A stretch of 64,000 nucleotides of DNA from Gammaproteobacteria bacterium (GTDB taxonomy: Bacteria > Pseudomonadota > Gammaproteobacteria > Pseudomonadales > Halieaceae): positions 434,001-498,000 of the forward strand of contig JAUHXH010000002.1 in the NCBI GenBank assembly GCA_030427085.1, read 5' to 3'. Shown here piece by piece: positions 15,959-24,227 of the stretch. Numbering within the stretch: position 1 is the first letter of the stretch; each line of letters opens with the position of its first letter. Below the pieces are notes generated by a model that worked only from the letters and a program-made list of their open reading frames with translations, was not told the origin of the DNA and searched no databases. Position numbers and translations under genes: made by a program.

Positions 15959-18742
15959 ATGCGAAGTTCTCGAAAAATGCAGGTATTGTCACTGGTATTC
16001 GCCAGTGCGTTGGTAGCCTGCGATGGTGCCCCTGGGCCTGACGCGCTGATGGCGCGTGCCGCCAAGGCGATGGAGCAGGGTGATTACAAGGCGGCCGAAA
16101 TTGATATCAAGGCGGCCCTGCGCGAACGCCCGGGCGATGCCGCGGCTCGAATCGCGCTGGCCAAAACCTATCTGGCGCTAAACAATCCGCAGGTTGCTAT
16201 CGACGAGTTGAAGCGTCTGGCGGATGATCCGGATTCCAACCAGGCTGCCCTCCCGGTATTGATCGAGGCCTACTCTGCGGTGCAGGACAATCGCGGCATC
16301 ACCGATCTGGTGGGTGCCGGTTTGCCCGTGGGTACTGAACTGGATGCCGTTACCAGCAGTCAGGTGGGGCTGGCGTACCTCGGGGAGGGGCGCGCCGCGC
16401 AAGCCGATAACTGGTTGGTGCGGGCACGTGATCTCGACCCCGATTCCCCTGTGGTTCGCACCGCCTGGGCACGCTATCTGTGGCGTACCGAACCATCGCC
16501 ACATCAGGCCGTGAAGCTCCTGGAAGCGATCGTTTCCGATACGCCGGAACATGCCGAGGCGTGGTTCCTCAAGGGCCGGATCCTGCTGGATATGCAGCAA
16601 ATGTCGGTCGCATCGCAGGATCTGTCCCGCGCGCTGGAACTGGCCCCGCGGGAATTTCTTTACAACTGGACAGCAGCGCTCGCCGACATTGAACTGAAGC
16701 AACTGAATTCGGCGGCTCGCCGGATCGAAGTGCTCGAGTCCATCACTACCCGACACCCCGGCGTGAACTACCTGCGCGGCAGACTGGAATTGAGCCGGGG
16801 GAATTATTCAGCGGCCAACTCCGCGTTTTCCGACGTGCTGGGTCAGATCCCGCGGCACGCACCCACGCTGTTTTATGCCTCTCTGGCGAACAGCTACCTG
16901 GGTAACGACGAAACCGCCCGGCAGTATATGCAAACCGCCGCAGAAGAAATGCCGAATGTACTGCAAACCCGGCAGGAAATTGCTCGCATGCTGTTGCAGA
17001 CCGGGCAGGTGGCAGAGGCCGAAAAACTGGCGCGCGAGCTCGTCGAGGAGGACAGCATGAATCCCGTTTCTATTGGTTTGTTGGCTGCTGCGCTGGGTGC
17101 CCAGGGGCAATTGGCAGATAGCGAGGCTGCCTATCAGCGCATGGCGGAACTGGATCCCGCCTCGGCCATGGCACAGGAAGGCCTGGCGCAGGTGGCCCTG
17201 GGTGAGGGCGATGGCCCTGCCGCCGTGGCCGCGCTCGAACGGGCGCTGGAAATTGACCCCAATGACACGCGCGCTCTGGAGCGACTGATCGTGCTGAAGT
17301 CGTTGATGGGCGATTCTGCGCAGGCCCTGGAATTGGCTAATGCCTACGCCGAGCGCTATCCCGGCCGGGCCAACCCGCAGTTGGCGAAAGCACGCATTCA
17401 CATGCAGTTGCGGCAGGAAGAAGAGGCCGCTACCGCATTTAACCGGGCACTGGAGTTAGACCCTGGCAATACCACGGCGTCCGGTGGGCTGGCCGCCATT
17501 GCAGCCGGTGATGGCGACCTGGAACTGGCGCGCAAGTACTTCCGAACGGCCTTGCGCAGCCACCCGGATCACCTCCCGTCCTCGTTGAACCTGTTCCGCA
17601 TCGAGCAGCAATTGGGCAATATGCAGAGCGCTGAGCAGGTACTGCTTGCTGCGCAGGAACAAAATCCAGACTCGGTGGAGCCGCCCCTGTTGCTGGCTTC
17701 CCTGCAGCTTACCCAGGGGCGCGTGGAAGAGGCGGTGGCCGGGCTGCGCTTGCTGAGTGCACAACACACTGCCGATATCAGAGTGCTGGGTTTGTTGGCA
17801 CGGGCGGAGTTGGCAGACGCGAACTACAACCGTGCACGTGAGGCAACCACTCGCTGGGTCGAGCTTGCGCCCGGTAGTATCGAGCCTCTGCATGTGCTGG
17901 CCAAGGCTGAGCAGGCGGAAGGCAATTATAAAGCTGCGGTAGATGCGCTCGATCGCGCGCTTACACTTAGCCCCTCCAATACCCGGCTGCGCAAGGATCT
18001 GATCGACCTGCATATGCGCGCTGGGCAGTACGCAGCAGCATTGGCACAGGCTCAGCAACTCCCAGAGGAAGAACAGGCGGCCCCGGCTAATCAGTTGCTG
18101 ATGGGCCGGATCGCGATGGGCGCTGGAGATCTGGCCGCGGCGCGCGGGCATTTCGAGCAGGCCTTTGAAACGGCGCCGGCCAATATTCCGCTGGTTTACG
18201 TGGCGCAGGTGCGCTGGTTGGCGGGCGAGCGCGAGCCAGTATTCGCCTTGCTGGACGAATGGCTGGAGGAATATCCCCAGGACATCGCCATCCGCAACGA
18301 GCGGGCCAGCATGTACCTGGATGCAGGTATGACCGAAGAGGCGCTAACCGAATACCAGTGGCTGTTGAAGCGGGTACCGGACAACGCTGCTTACCTGAAC
18401 AACGTGGCCTGGATCTTACGTGATCGCGACAATGCCCAGGCGCTGGAGTATGCCGCGCGCGCCAACGAAGCGGCGCCGAACACCCCGGCCTTCATGGACA
18501 CTTATGCCCTGATTCTGATGGACGCCGGGCAGGCAGATGAGGCGATACGCCAGATTGAAGCTGCCGCGGAGCGCGCGCCGGCGAGCAGCGAAATCCAGTA
18601 TCACCGGGCGCTTATATTACAGCGCGCCGGACGCAAGGATGAGTCTGCACAAGTGCTGGCCGTGCTGTTGGCCCGCGAAGGTGACTTCCCCGAGCGCAGT
18701 GCGGCTCAGGACTTGAAGCGTCAGATCGAGAACGGCTCCTGA
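15959..18742 (+). CDS. prsT: PrsT-like TPR-repeat lipoprotein of the PEP-CTERM system
   Basis: 927-residue lipoprotein. The signal ends in the lipobox LVAC (Cys21). The rest is tetratricopeptide repeats in tandem (for example GDYKAAEIDIKAAL, DDPDSNQ..., GNYSAANSAFSDVL, and NYKAAVDALDRAL). Length, lipobox and all-TPR architecture match the putative PEP-CTERM-system TPR lipoprotein (PrsT) found beside exosortase XrtA loci, where it is thought to assist export or assembly of surface material. It comes 164 bases after PEP-CTERM gene 2, beyond a terminator, so it has a separate promoter. GTG at 15929 is an alternative start; ATG at 15959 gives a compact lipoprotein signal. The PrsT label rests on architecture and neighbourhood. 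Confidence 0.82.
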   Translation: MRSSRKMQVLSLVFASALVACDGAPGPDALMARAAKAMEQGDYKAAEIDIKAALRERPGDAAARIALAKTYLALNNPQVAIDELKRLADDPDSNQAALPVLIEAYSAVQDNRGITDLVGAGLPVGTELDAVTSSQVGLAYLGEGRAAQADNWLVRARDLDPDSPVVRTAWARYLWRTEPSPHQAVKLLEAIVSDTPEHAEAWFLKGRILLDMQQMSVASQDLSRALELAPREFLYNWTAALADIELKQLNSAARRIEVLESITTRHPGVNYLRGRLELSRGNYSAANSAFSDVLGQIPRHAPTLFYASLANSYLGNDETARQYMQTAAEEMPNVLQTRQEIARMLLQTGQVAEAEKLARELVEEDSMNPVSIGLLAAALGAQGQLADSEAAYQRMAELDPASAMAQEGLAQVALGEGDGPAAVAALERALEIDPNDTRALERLIVLKSLMGDSAQALELANAYAERYPGRANPQLAKARIHMQLRQEEEAATAFNRALELDPGNTTASGGLAAIAAGDGDLELARKYFRTALRSHPDHLPSSLNLFRIEQQLGNMQSAEQVLLAAQEQNPDSVEPPLLLASLQLTQGRVEEAVAGLRLLSAQHTADIRVLGLLARAELADANYNRAREATTRWVELAPGSIEPLHVLAKAEQAEGNYKAAVDALDRALTLSPSNTRLRKDLIDLHMRAGQYAAALAQAQQLPEEEQAAPANQLLMGRIAMGAGDLAAARGHFEQAFETAPANIPLVYVAQVRWLAGEREPVFALLDEWLEEYPQDIAIRNERASMYLDAGMTEEALTEYQWLLKRVPDNAAYLNNVAWILRDRDNAQALEYAARANEAAPNTPAFMDTYALILMDAGQADEAIRQIEAAAERAPASSEIQYHRALILQRAGRKDESAQVLAVLLAREGDFPERSAAQDLKRQIENGS

Positions 18743-18757
18743 GGGCAAAACCGGGGG

Positions 18758-18967
18758 TCAAACGCCCCCCTGCTCCATCATGTAGGTAATGACGACCTTG
18801 ATCAGAAAGCCGAGGATGCCTACGCCAAGCCCGATAAACAGAATCATCATGCCGAATTTCCCCGCATGAGAGCGTCGACCCAGGTCCCAGATGATGAAAA
18901 TCATGAACAGGACCAGGGCGCCCACGCCGATCTCCATTCCCCACTCGGCAAACTGTTCTTCGGTCAC
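18758..18967 (-). CDS. DUF2788-like small membrane protein
   Basis: 69-residue inner-membrane protein with two helices (about 12-28 and 38-60). The opening MTEEQFAEWGMEIGVGALVLFMIFIIWDL matches the DUF2788 pattern (EEQFAxWG, then a helix, then SKAGRFG-like RRSHAGKFG). A GTG start at 18967 follows GGGAG. Unknown function. It converges on the prsT-like gene with a 15-base gap. Confidence 0.7.
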   Translation of the reverse strand: MTEEQFAEWGMEIGVGALVLFMIFIIWDLGRRSHAGKFGMMILFIGLGVGILGFLIKVVITYMMEQGGV

Positions 18968-19020
18968 GAATATCTCCCTGGTACAGCCGGTGTCAGCAGC
19001 GGCATCGCCGCGGGCCGGTA

Positions 19021-20016
19021 TTACAATTGGTTTAGCAGCATCAGTTCAACTGGATGCGGGTTGAGGTAGTGCGCGTCGTTAATGTAGGGGTGAGGGTGGC
19101 GACGAAAATGATGTCGGAGCAGCGTGATTGGCACGATCAGGGGTAATTCGCCGCGATGGTAGTGGGTGATGGTCTCAACCAGTTCTTGCTTGTCGTCCTT
19201 GTCGAGCTGGTGTTTGAGGTAGCCCTGAATGTGTTGCAGCACATTGACGTGATTGCCCCGGGTAGCGCGAATCTTCAGCAGCGGCATTAATTCGCTCAGG
19301 TAGTGTTGCTTGAAGGTAGCAAATTCCTCACTGGCGGGCGCGTCCGCCAGTGCCCTGCCCAGAACGCGCGCCTGCGCCTGGTTGTGGCTGTACAGCGTTA
19401 GTTTGTGTACCGCGTGGAAGCGGTGCAATTGTTCCCAGCCGGCATCGGTGGGTACTTCCAGTTCGTCGTGCCAGCGCTTGTAAATGAGCACGCGCTGAAT
19501 GAAATTTTCCCGCAGCACCGGGTCGCCCAGGCGGCCTTCTTCTTCCACCGGCAGGTTTGGAAAGTTTTCCATCAGTCGAGCGGCGTAAAGGCCAACCCCT
19601 GTGCGTTCACAGTGTTCACCGTGGTACAGCTTCACACGCTCCATGCCGCAGCTCGGTGAGTCTTTCTTGAGAATGTAGCCGAACAGCTGGCTGTGCCAGC
19701 TTTTTTGATCTTCAGCGCTCGCCGTCAGTGCCTCGGTAACGTCGAGTTTGGTGTCGCGTGTACCCACACAATGAGTGCCATCCGCCTCACTAACCAGTCG
19801 AATTGGTTGCCGCGGTGTGCCTAGTCCTATACTCATTTCAGGACAGTAAGCTTCGAACTCGAAAAACTGCCCCAGTGTGTGCATGATGTAGGTGTTACGT
19901 TTGTGGCCGCCATCGAAACGCACCCGCTCACCCAGCAGACAACTGCTGATGCCAACGGGAATTTTGGGAGTCTCGGCAGTTTGCACAGTGGCGATCCGGT
20001 TAATGAATGCGGTCAC
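19021..20016 (-). CDS. DUF523-DUF1722 (YbgA-like) protein
   Basis: About 331 residues. The N-terminal DUF523 domain has PVGISSCLLGERVRFDGGHK and CPEMSIGLGTPRQPIRL, plus KKDSPSCGMERVKLY; its cysteines (SSC, YCPE, SCG) are the likely metal or cluster ligands. The C-terminal DUF1722 domain (about residues 205-315) has the conserved HKLTLYSHNQ segment. E. coli YbgA is a single-domain relative next to photolyase. A tRNA-related role has been proposed for parts of this family, but I cannot confirm it from sequence. The GTG start at 20016 lacks a clear ribosome site; the alternative start at 20148 would run into the divergent gene and is less likely. Confidence 0.78.
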   Translation of the reverse strand: MTAFINRIATVQTAETPKIPVGISSCLLGERVRFDGGHKRNTYIMHTLGQFFEFEAYCPEMSIGLGTPRQPIRLVSEADGTHCVGTRDTKLDVTEALTASAEDQKSWHSQLFGYILKKDSPSCGMERVKLYHGEHCERTGVGLYAARLMENFPNLPVEEEGRLGDPVLRENFIQRVLIYKRWHDELEVPTDAGWEQLHRFHAVHKLTLYSHNQAQARVLGRALADAPASEEFATFKQHYLSELMPLLKIRATRGNHVNVLQHIQGYLKHQLDKDDKQELVETITHYHRGELPLIVPITLLRHHFRRHPHPYINDAHYLNPHPVELMLLNQL

Positions 20017-20058
20017 TAGTGTATCGCGGTGGCACGGCGCTGGCGAAGAGGAGATCGA

Positions 20059-21345
20059 GTGAGCACAAGCGTGTATTCGAACCGCGAACGCGTGATGTTG
20101 GCAGCTCTGACGGCGCTGCTCCTCACAGCGAGCGCAGCCCATGCACACTTGCCGGAGCTCTTTGGTCGCGAGTATGCCAGAGTGGATGAATCATCATCCG
20201 AGCCAGTGCAAAAGCCATCCACAAATGCGCCCACGCTGCCGCCCCCAACTCCTACCGATGCCAGTAAATACGCTGAGCAAATCAGGGACATGGAGGTGGA
20301 CACGGGCGCGTATGCCCCCGGCTTGTCGGAAGCCCTGGCCAGTCTTGCACAGCTGCAATGGGAGACGGGCCGTACGGATGACGCGGCGGACACCCTGCGC
20401 CGTGCCCTCCAGCTCATCCGTATTAATGAAGGTCTCTACAGCCCCGGGCAATTGCCGATCCTCCGGCAACTTATGGATCTCTACCGTGAGACGGGAGGTC
20501 ACGCCGAGCTGGGCGATCTCTACGGCTACTACTACCGGGTCAGTGGTCTGGGGCAAGAACCCGTCACCGCAACGGACCTACCCGTGGTACACGAGTATCT
20601 CGATTGGGAGCGCGAGCTGTACGCAGTGCGCGCTGATGACCAGGCCTACCGACACCTGCTGCGTGCCTATAACGCCAATCAGACCATGCTGGACTCAGCG
20701 GAGGCTGCCAGCGCCGAAGTGTATTTGCCCCTGGCCATGAGCCAGTTACGCAACCTCTATCTGATCATGGGCGATCGCCCGATGGACGGAGGGCATTCCT
20801 CTTTCTCCGGCGACCCGACACCGGAAGAAAAGCAACTGTCTGGTATTCAGCGCACGGCCTACGGCAAGGGTAGGCGCCTGTTGCAGGAGTGCCTGGATCG
20901 CTTTCCCGATCTGCCGCCGCGTGATCGCGCTGAACTGTACCGGCTGTTGGGTGACTGGCAGCAATGGAATGGCTATGTGCTTCGCTCAGCGCAGCAGTAC
21001 GCGCAGGTTATTGCACTGATGCGTGAAGCCGGGGAGGAAGTTCTTCTGGCCAGCTGGTTTGATGAGCCGGTGGAGCTGCCCGACATCGATGAGTTGTGGC
21101 CCCTGCCCGAGGTGCCGGACCCTGACGCTCCCGATGTGGTTACCGCCAGCTACGAGGTCACTCGCAGGGGAGAAGTGCGTGGCCTGGAGGCCTCCGTCGA
21201 CGGTGATGAAGATGCCTGGCCGGCGCGCAAGATTCGCAGCATGTTACGGGACTCCCACTTCCGGCCGCGCATCAGTGACGAAGGGCCCCAGAACGGGCCG
21301 CGGGTGACGCGGCGGTACCGGTTGCTGGAAGCGTCAAACCAGTAG
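20059..21345 (+). CDS. TPR-containing exported protein with TonB-like C-terminal domain
   Basis: About 428 residues. The GTG at 20059 follows GAGGAG; a second candidate, ATG at 20095, begins the hydrophobic segment MLAALTALLLTASAAHAHLP, so export is likely either way. Residues about 85-210 contain TPR-like helices (LSEALASLAQLQWETGRTDDAADTLRRAL). The C-terminal 85 residues (VVTASYEVTRRGEVRGLEA...ARKIRSMLRDSHFRPRI) resemble a TonB C-terminal beta-alpha-beta module, but the protein lacks a proline-rich TonB spacer. No partner genes indicate a role. Function unknown; a periplasmic scaffold or a TonB-like energy coupler are two readings. Confidence 0.7.
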   Translation: MSTSVYSNRERVMLAALTALLLTASAAHAHLPELFGREYARVDESSSEPVQKPSTNAPTLPPPTPTDASKYAEQIRDMEVDTGAYAPGLSEALASLAQLQWETGRTDDAADTLRRALQLIRINEGLYSPGQLPILRQLMDLYRETGGHAELGDLYGYYYRVSGLGQEPVTATDLPVVHEYLDWERELYAVRADDQAYRHLLRAYNANQTMLDSAEAASAEVYLPLAMSQLRNLYLIMGDRPMDGGHSSFSGDPTPEEKQLSGIQRTAYGKGRRLLQECLDRFPDLPPRDRAELYRLLGDWQQWNGYVLRSAQQYAQVIALMREAGEEVLLASWFDEPVELPDIDELWPLPEVPDPDAPDVVTASYEVTRRGEVRGLEASVDGDEDAWPARKIRSMLRDSHFRPRISDEGPQNGPRVTRRYRLLEASNQ

Positions 21346-21352
21346 CGGCAGT

Positions 21353-22192
21353 TTAAACATGCTCCACCCGCTGGGGCGCCACCTGCTTGCCCTCTACCAA
21401 TAACGCTTTCAGCTCCCGAATCTCATTCTGTAAGTCCATCAGCGTTGGCTCCCCGGCTTCCTCGGCGGCGGCCCTGGCCTGGGCGGCGTGTTCCTCTTCC
21501 ATCACGTTCACCACAATGCCGATGATCATGTTCAGGAAAGCGAAGGCTGACAGGAAAATAAAGCTCAGATAGAAGGCCCAACTCAGTGGGTAGACCGCCA
21601 TGGTTTCGTACATCACGTCGGTCCAGTCTTCGAAGGTCATCACCCGGAACAGGGTCAACATGCTGATGGCAATGTCGCCCCAGAGGTTGGGGTTGATGCT
21701 GGCGAAGAAGGTGGAGCCGATGGCGGCGTAGATGTAGAAGATGATAAACATCATCAGCAGCACGTAGCCGAGCTGGGGCAGGGCAGCCAGCAGCGAATTC
21801 AGCAGGGTGCGCAGTTCGGGAATGATCGACACCATCCGTAGCACCCGGAAGATACGTACCAGGCGCCCGATCAGCGCCAGGTCGGAATTGTCGATGGGGA
21901 TCAGGCTGACCACAACGATCAGGGTGTCGAACACATTCCAGGCGCTGTGGAAGAAACGTTTCTTGTCCGGTTCTCCCAGATAGCGGATGGTGATTTCCGC
22001 CAGAAAGAAGAAGGTGATGCCCCAGTCGAGGATCACGATGGCTTTGGTCACCATCACCGGCAGGGGGTAGGTTTTTACCCCGATCACCAGCGCCGAGATG
22101 ACGATGATGCTGATAACAAACAGTTCAAATGCTTTGTTGGAGCGCAGGCGATTAAAACGCGCCTGCCAGACGTCGGTATTCAGGGGAGCCAT
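21353..22192 (-). CDS. One-domain voltage-gated ion channel
   Basis: 279-residue six-helix channel of the bacterial voltage-gated family, acting as a homotetramer in the inner membrane. S4 carries arginines at every third position (Arg110, 113, 116, 119) in GRLVRIFRVLRM. The pore loop has the filter T-F-E-D-W-T-D at 186-192, with extra acidic residues relative to the LESW core of NaChBac sodium channels. The S6 gating region is FAFLNMIIGIVVNVM. The C-terminus (about 232-268) is a predicted coiled coil for tetramer assembly. A TATAAT -10 element reads on the minus strand at 22256-22261. Ion selectivity (sodium or calcium) cannot be settled from sequence. Confidence 0.88.
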   Translation of the reverse strand: MAPLNTDVWQARFNRLRSNKAFELFVISIIVISALVIGVKTYPLPVMVTKAIVILDWGITFFFLAEITIRYLGEPDKKRFFHSAWNVFDTLIVVVSLIPIDNSDLALIGRLVRIFRVLRMVSIIPELRTLLNSLLAALPQLGYVLLMMFIIFYIYAAIGSTFFASINPNLWGDIAISMLTLFRVMTFEDWTDVMYETMAVYPLSWAFYLSFIFLSAFAFLNMIIGIVVNVMEEEHAAQARAAAEEAGEPTLMDLQNEIRELKALLVEGKQVAPQRVEHV

Positions 22193-22225
22193 GCCCGTGA
22201 TCTGCCTCTGTTGGATGGTACAAAC

Positions 22226-22243
22226 TCGCCCCGGACGGGGCGA
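22226..22243. terminator. GC-rich hairpin between imuA and the channel gene
   Basis: Perfect 7-bp stem TCGCCCC / GGGGCGA with loop GGAC. On the minus strand it follows imuA and lies just after a TATAAT (22256-22261) that may drive the channel gene. It could be a weak terminator for imuA or a 5' leader stem; the T-run is poor. Confidence 0.4.
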
Positions 22244-22322
22244 TCAGGGTGGCAGATTATAGTACGAGAGCGGTTGCGAAACAGTGTTTGTTGCGGGTGT
22301 TCTCCCTGCGATCTCGCCGTAT

Positions 22323-23063
22323 TCAGGCCCCCATCGCCGGCCGGTTCCCCGAATACCCGGTGTCCCCCGCGGGCAATTCCCACAGTTGCGGCTGGTTGGG
22401 GATGTCATCCGCCGGTGGCAGGTCCACGTTGAGGTGCTGGTTGCCGCCGCGCTGTTTGAGGATATTCACTTGGCGATACTCCCGGATTTGCAGGCGCAGG
22501 GCGGCCGGGGCGTGGTTGTGGCCGGCGCGCAGGGGGCGAAACAGCACGCCGAGGGTGTCGCCGGAGGTGGCGGCCAGTTGCAGTTTGCGCAGTTCGCTGT
22601 AGCGGTACTCACTGGCGCCCAGCCAGCTGAACACGGCGCTGCAGGTGGTGCTGCGCAGGGCTTGCTCGGTGGCCCAGAGCAGGTCTTCCCGGTTCTGGGG
22701 GTGTACCAGCAACACCTGTTTGCTGTCGATGCCGCGGGCTTCCAGCAGGGGGGCGTAGGGCGTGTGGGGCGGGGCGATAAAGGCCTGCCAGCGGCCCTGC
22801 TGGCTGAGGCTTTCCATGGCGGGCAGGAACAGGCCCATAGAGCCCAGGCCGCTGGCATCACTGAGCACTTCGGTGGTGTTGCCCAGGGGCCAGCCGCCGC
22901 CGTAGAGCTCGGCGTCCAGCCCGCTGAAACCGGAGGGCAGGGTCTGGTTCTGGTGGTGGCTGCTGTTGGCGGCTCGGCCGGCACTGGCCAGGCGTTCATG
23001 CCGGCCCCACCAGGTGTCCTGGCGGCGGGCGAGTTGCTCGATCAGGTGTTCGGTGGCGCTCAT
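22323..23063 (-). CDS. imuA: ImuA, RecA/SulA-like mutasome protein
   Basis: 246-residue protein of the ImuA (SulA-like/RecA-fold) family, partner of ImuB and DnaE2 in damage-induced mutagenesis. The region LPSGFSGLDAELYGGGWPLGNTTEVL (about 42-67) is the ImuA signature, resembling the RecA start before the P-loop. LFLPAMESLSQQGRWQAFIAPPHTPYAP follows. The C-terminal part has the conserved LQLAATSGDTLGVLFRP. A LexA box lies 19-38 bases upstream of the ATG at 23063. The usual downstream imuB is absent here and instead sits at 11055-12482. The neighbour downstream is an ion channel gene. Confidence 0.87.
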   Translation of the reverse strand: MSATEHLIEQLARRQDTWWGRHERLASAGRAANSSHHQNQTLPSGFSGLDAELYGGGWPLGNTTEVLSDASGLGSMGLFLPAMESLSQQGRWQAFIAPPHTPYAPLLEARGIDSKQVLLVHPQNREDLLWATEQALRSTTCSAVFSWLGASEYRYSELRKLQLAATSGDTLGVLFRPLRAGHNHAPAALRLQIREYRQVNILKQRGGNQHLNVDLPPADDIPNQPQLWELPAGDTGYSGNRPAMGA

Positions 23064-23081
23064 GGTTATTGCTCGCTGGGA

Positions 23082-23101
23082 TACTGTTTAAATATACAGT
23101 A
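23082..23101. promoter_or_regulatory. LexA box upstream of imuA
   Basis: TACTGTTTAAATATACAGTA matches the SOS consensus TACTGTATATATATACAGTA at all but three of twenty bases, with both CTG and CAG ends intact. It sits directly before imuA and after the end of holA, so imuA can be induced separately from the leuS-lptE-holA operon. Confidence 0.9.
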
Positions 23102-23189
23102 GTTGGTGGCGAGTGAATGCGCAAGCGCTGCGGAAAGCGACCTGTCTACTATTCAGGCAGGTGCGAAAGGCTTGAGGGGTAAAAGACAG

Positions 23190-24224
23190 TCAGGGGTAGC
23201 GCGGAGTATCGGCGGGTACGCCGCCGGCCAGTTGGTGCACCACCGTGGCGAGTTGATCCCAGGGTTTGCCCTTGGCATAGCCCTTGATGGCGCCATCGGC
23301 AGCGGTGGCCAGGTTGATCAGAGTGCCGGTGGCGCGAGCGTTGTGGCGCCGCAGGGCGGCTTCCAGGCAGGCGGCTTTGCTCTGCCAGATGCGCAGGGAT
23401 TTGAACACCTGCCCCTGGGGCTGGCCGGCATCCAGCAACTCGCGGGCTTGCAGCAGGGTTTGCAGTTCGCGGGTCAGGGCCCACAGCACTACCGGGGGCT
23501 CAGTGCCCTCGGCACGCAGCCCCTGCAACATGCGCAGGCTACCGGCGGTATCGCCCTGCATGGCGCGATCGACCATGCCGAACAAGTCGTAGCGGGCGCT
23601 GTTGCCCACGGCATCGGCCACGGTGGCGATGTCCACGCGATTATCGGTGGCCAGCAGTTTGAGCTTTTCCACTTCCTGCACCGCGGCCAGCAGGTTGCCC
23701 TCAACGCGCTCGCACAACAAATGCAGGGCGTCGTCGTCGATCGACAGGCCGGCGGCCTGGATGCGGCCCCCCAGCCAGCGGGGCAGTTGGCGGGCATCGA
23801 CTGGCCACACCTGAATCACGGCGCCGGCCTGATCCAGGGTCTTGAACCACTTGGCGTTGGTGGATTGCTTGTCCACCTTGCCAGCGATAATCAGCAGTAC
23901 ATTGTCAGGGCCGCAGTGCTGGGCGTACTCGCACAGGGCTTTGGAGCCTTCGGCGCCCGGCTTGCCGCTGGGCAGGCGCAGTTCGATCAGTTTGCGTTCG
24001 CCGAACAGGGACAGGTTGGCGGCGCTGGCCAGCAGCAACTGCCAGTCAAAATCTTTCGGATCGGCGTCGAGGATCTCGCGGTCACTGCAGCCGGCCGTGC
24101 GGGCTGCCTGCCGAATGGCGTCACAGCTTTCCTGTACCAGCAGGGTTTCGTCGCCGCTGACCAGATAGATGGGCAGCAGGTCGCGTTGCAGGTGGCGGGG
24201 CAGGTCCTGCGGCTTCAGGCGCAT
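23190..24224 (-). CDS. holA: DNA polymerase III delta subunit
   Basis: 344-residue clamp-loader subunit that opens the beta clamp during replication. The N-terminus LPIYLVSGDETLLVQESCDAIR is the family signature. The core AAA+-like fold lacks a functional Walker A, as is usual for delta. The C-terminal helical collar ends near VVHQLAGG. Length fits E. coli HolA (343). The gene follows lptE by three bases and completes the leuS-lptE-holA operon, an arrangement common in gammaproteobacteria. Confidence 0.95.
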   Translation of the reverse strand: MRLKPQDLPRHLQRDLLPIYLVSGDETLLVQESCDAIRQAARTAGCSDREILDADPKDFDWQLLLASAANLSLFGERKLIELRLPSGKPGAEGSKALCEYAQHCGPDNVLLIIAGKVDKQSTNAKWFKTLDQAGAVIQVWPVDARQLPRWLGGRIQAAGLSIDDDALHLLCERVEGNLLAAVQEVEKLKLLATDNRVDIATVADAVGNSARYDLFGMVDRAMQGDTAGSLRMLQGLRAEGTEPPVVLWALTRELQTLLQARELLDAGQPQGQVFKSLRIWQSKAACLEAALRRHNARATGTLINLATAADGAIKGYAKGKPWDQLATVVHQLAGGVPADTPRYP

Positions 24225-24227
24225 GGG

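Noticed and set aside
18753-18769. GGGGG/CCCCC stem at the end of the prsT-like gene
   Set aside because: Short stem without T-run, overlapping the stop of the convergent gene; not strong enough to call a terminator.
20030-20045. Third sigma-54-like word TGGCACGGCGCTGGCG before the TPR/TonB-like gene
   Set aside because: It lacks the TTGC core (TGGC instead), has no TGTCA-N7-TTACA dyad upstream, and would put the transcript start within a few bases of the GTG start. Most likely chance in GC-rich DNA.
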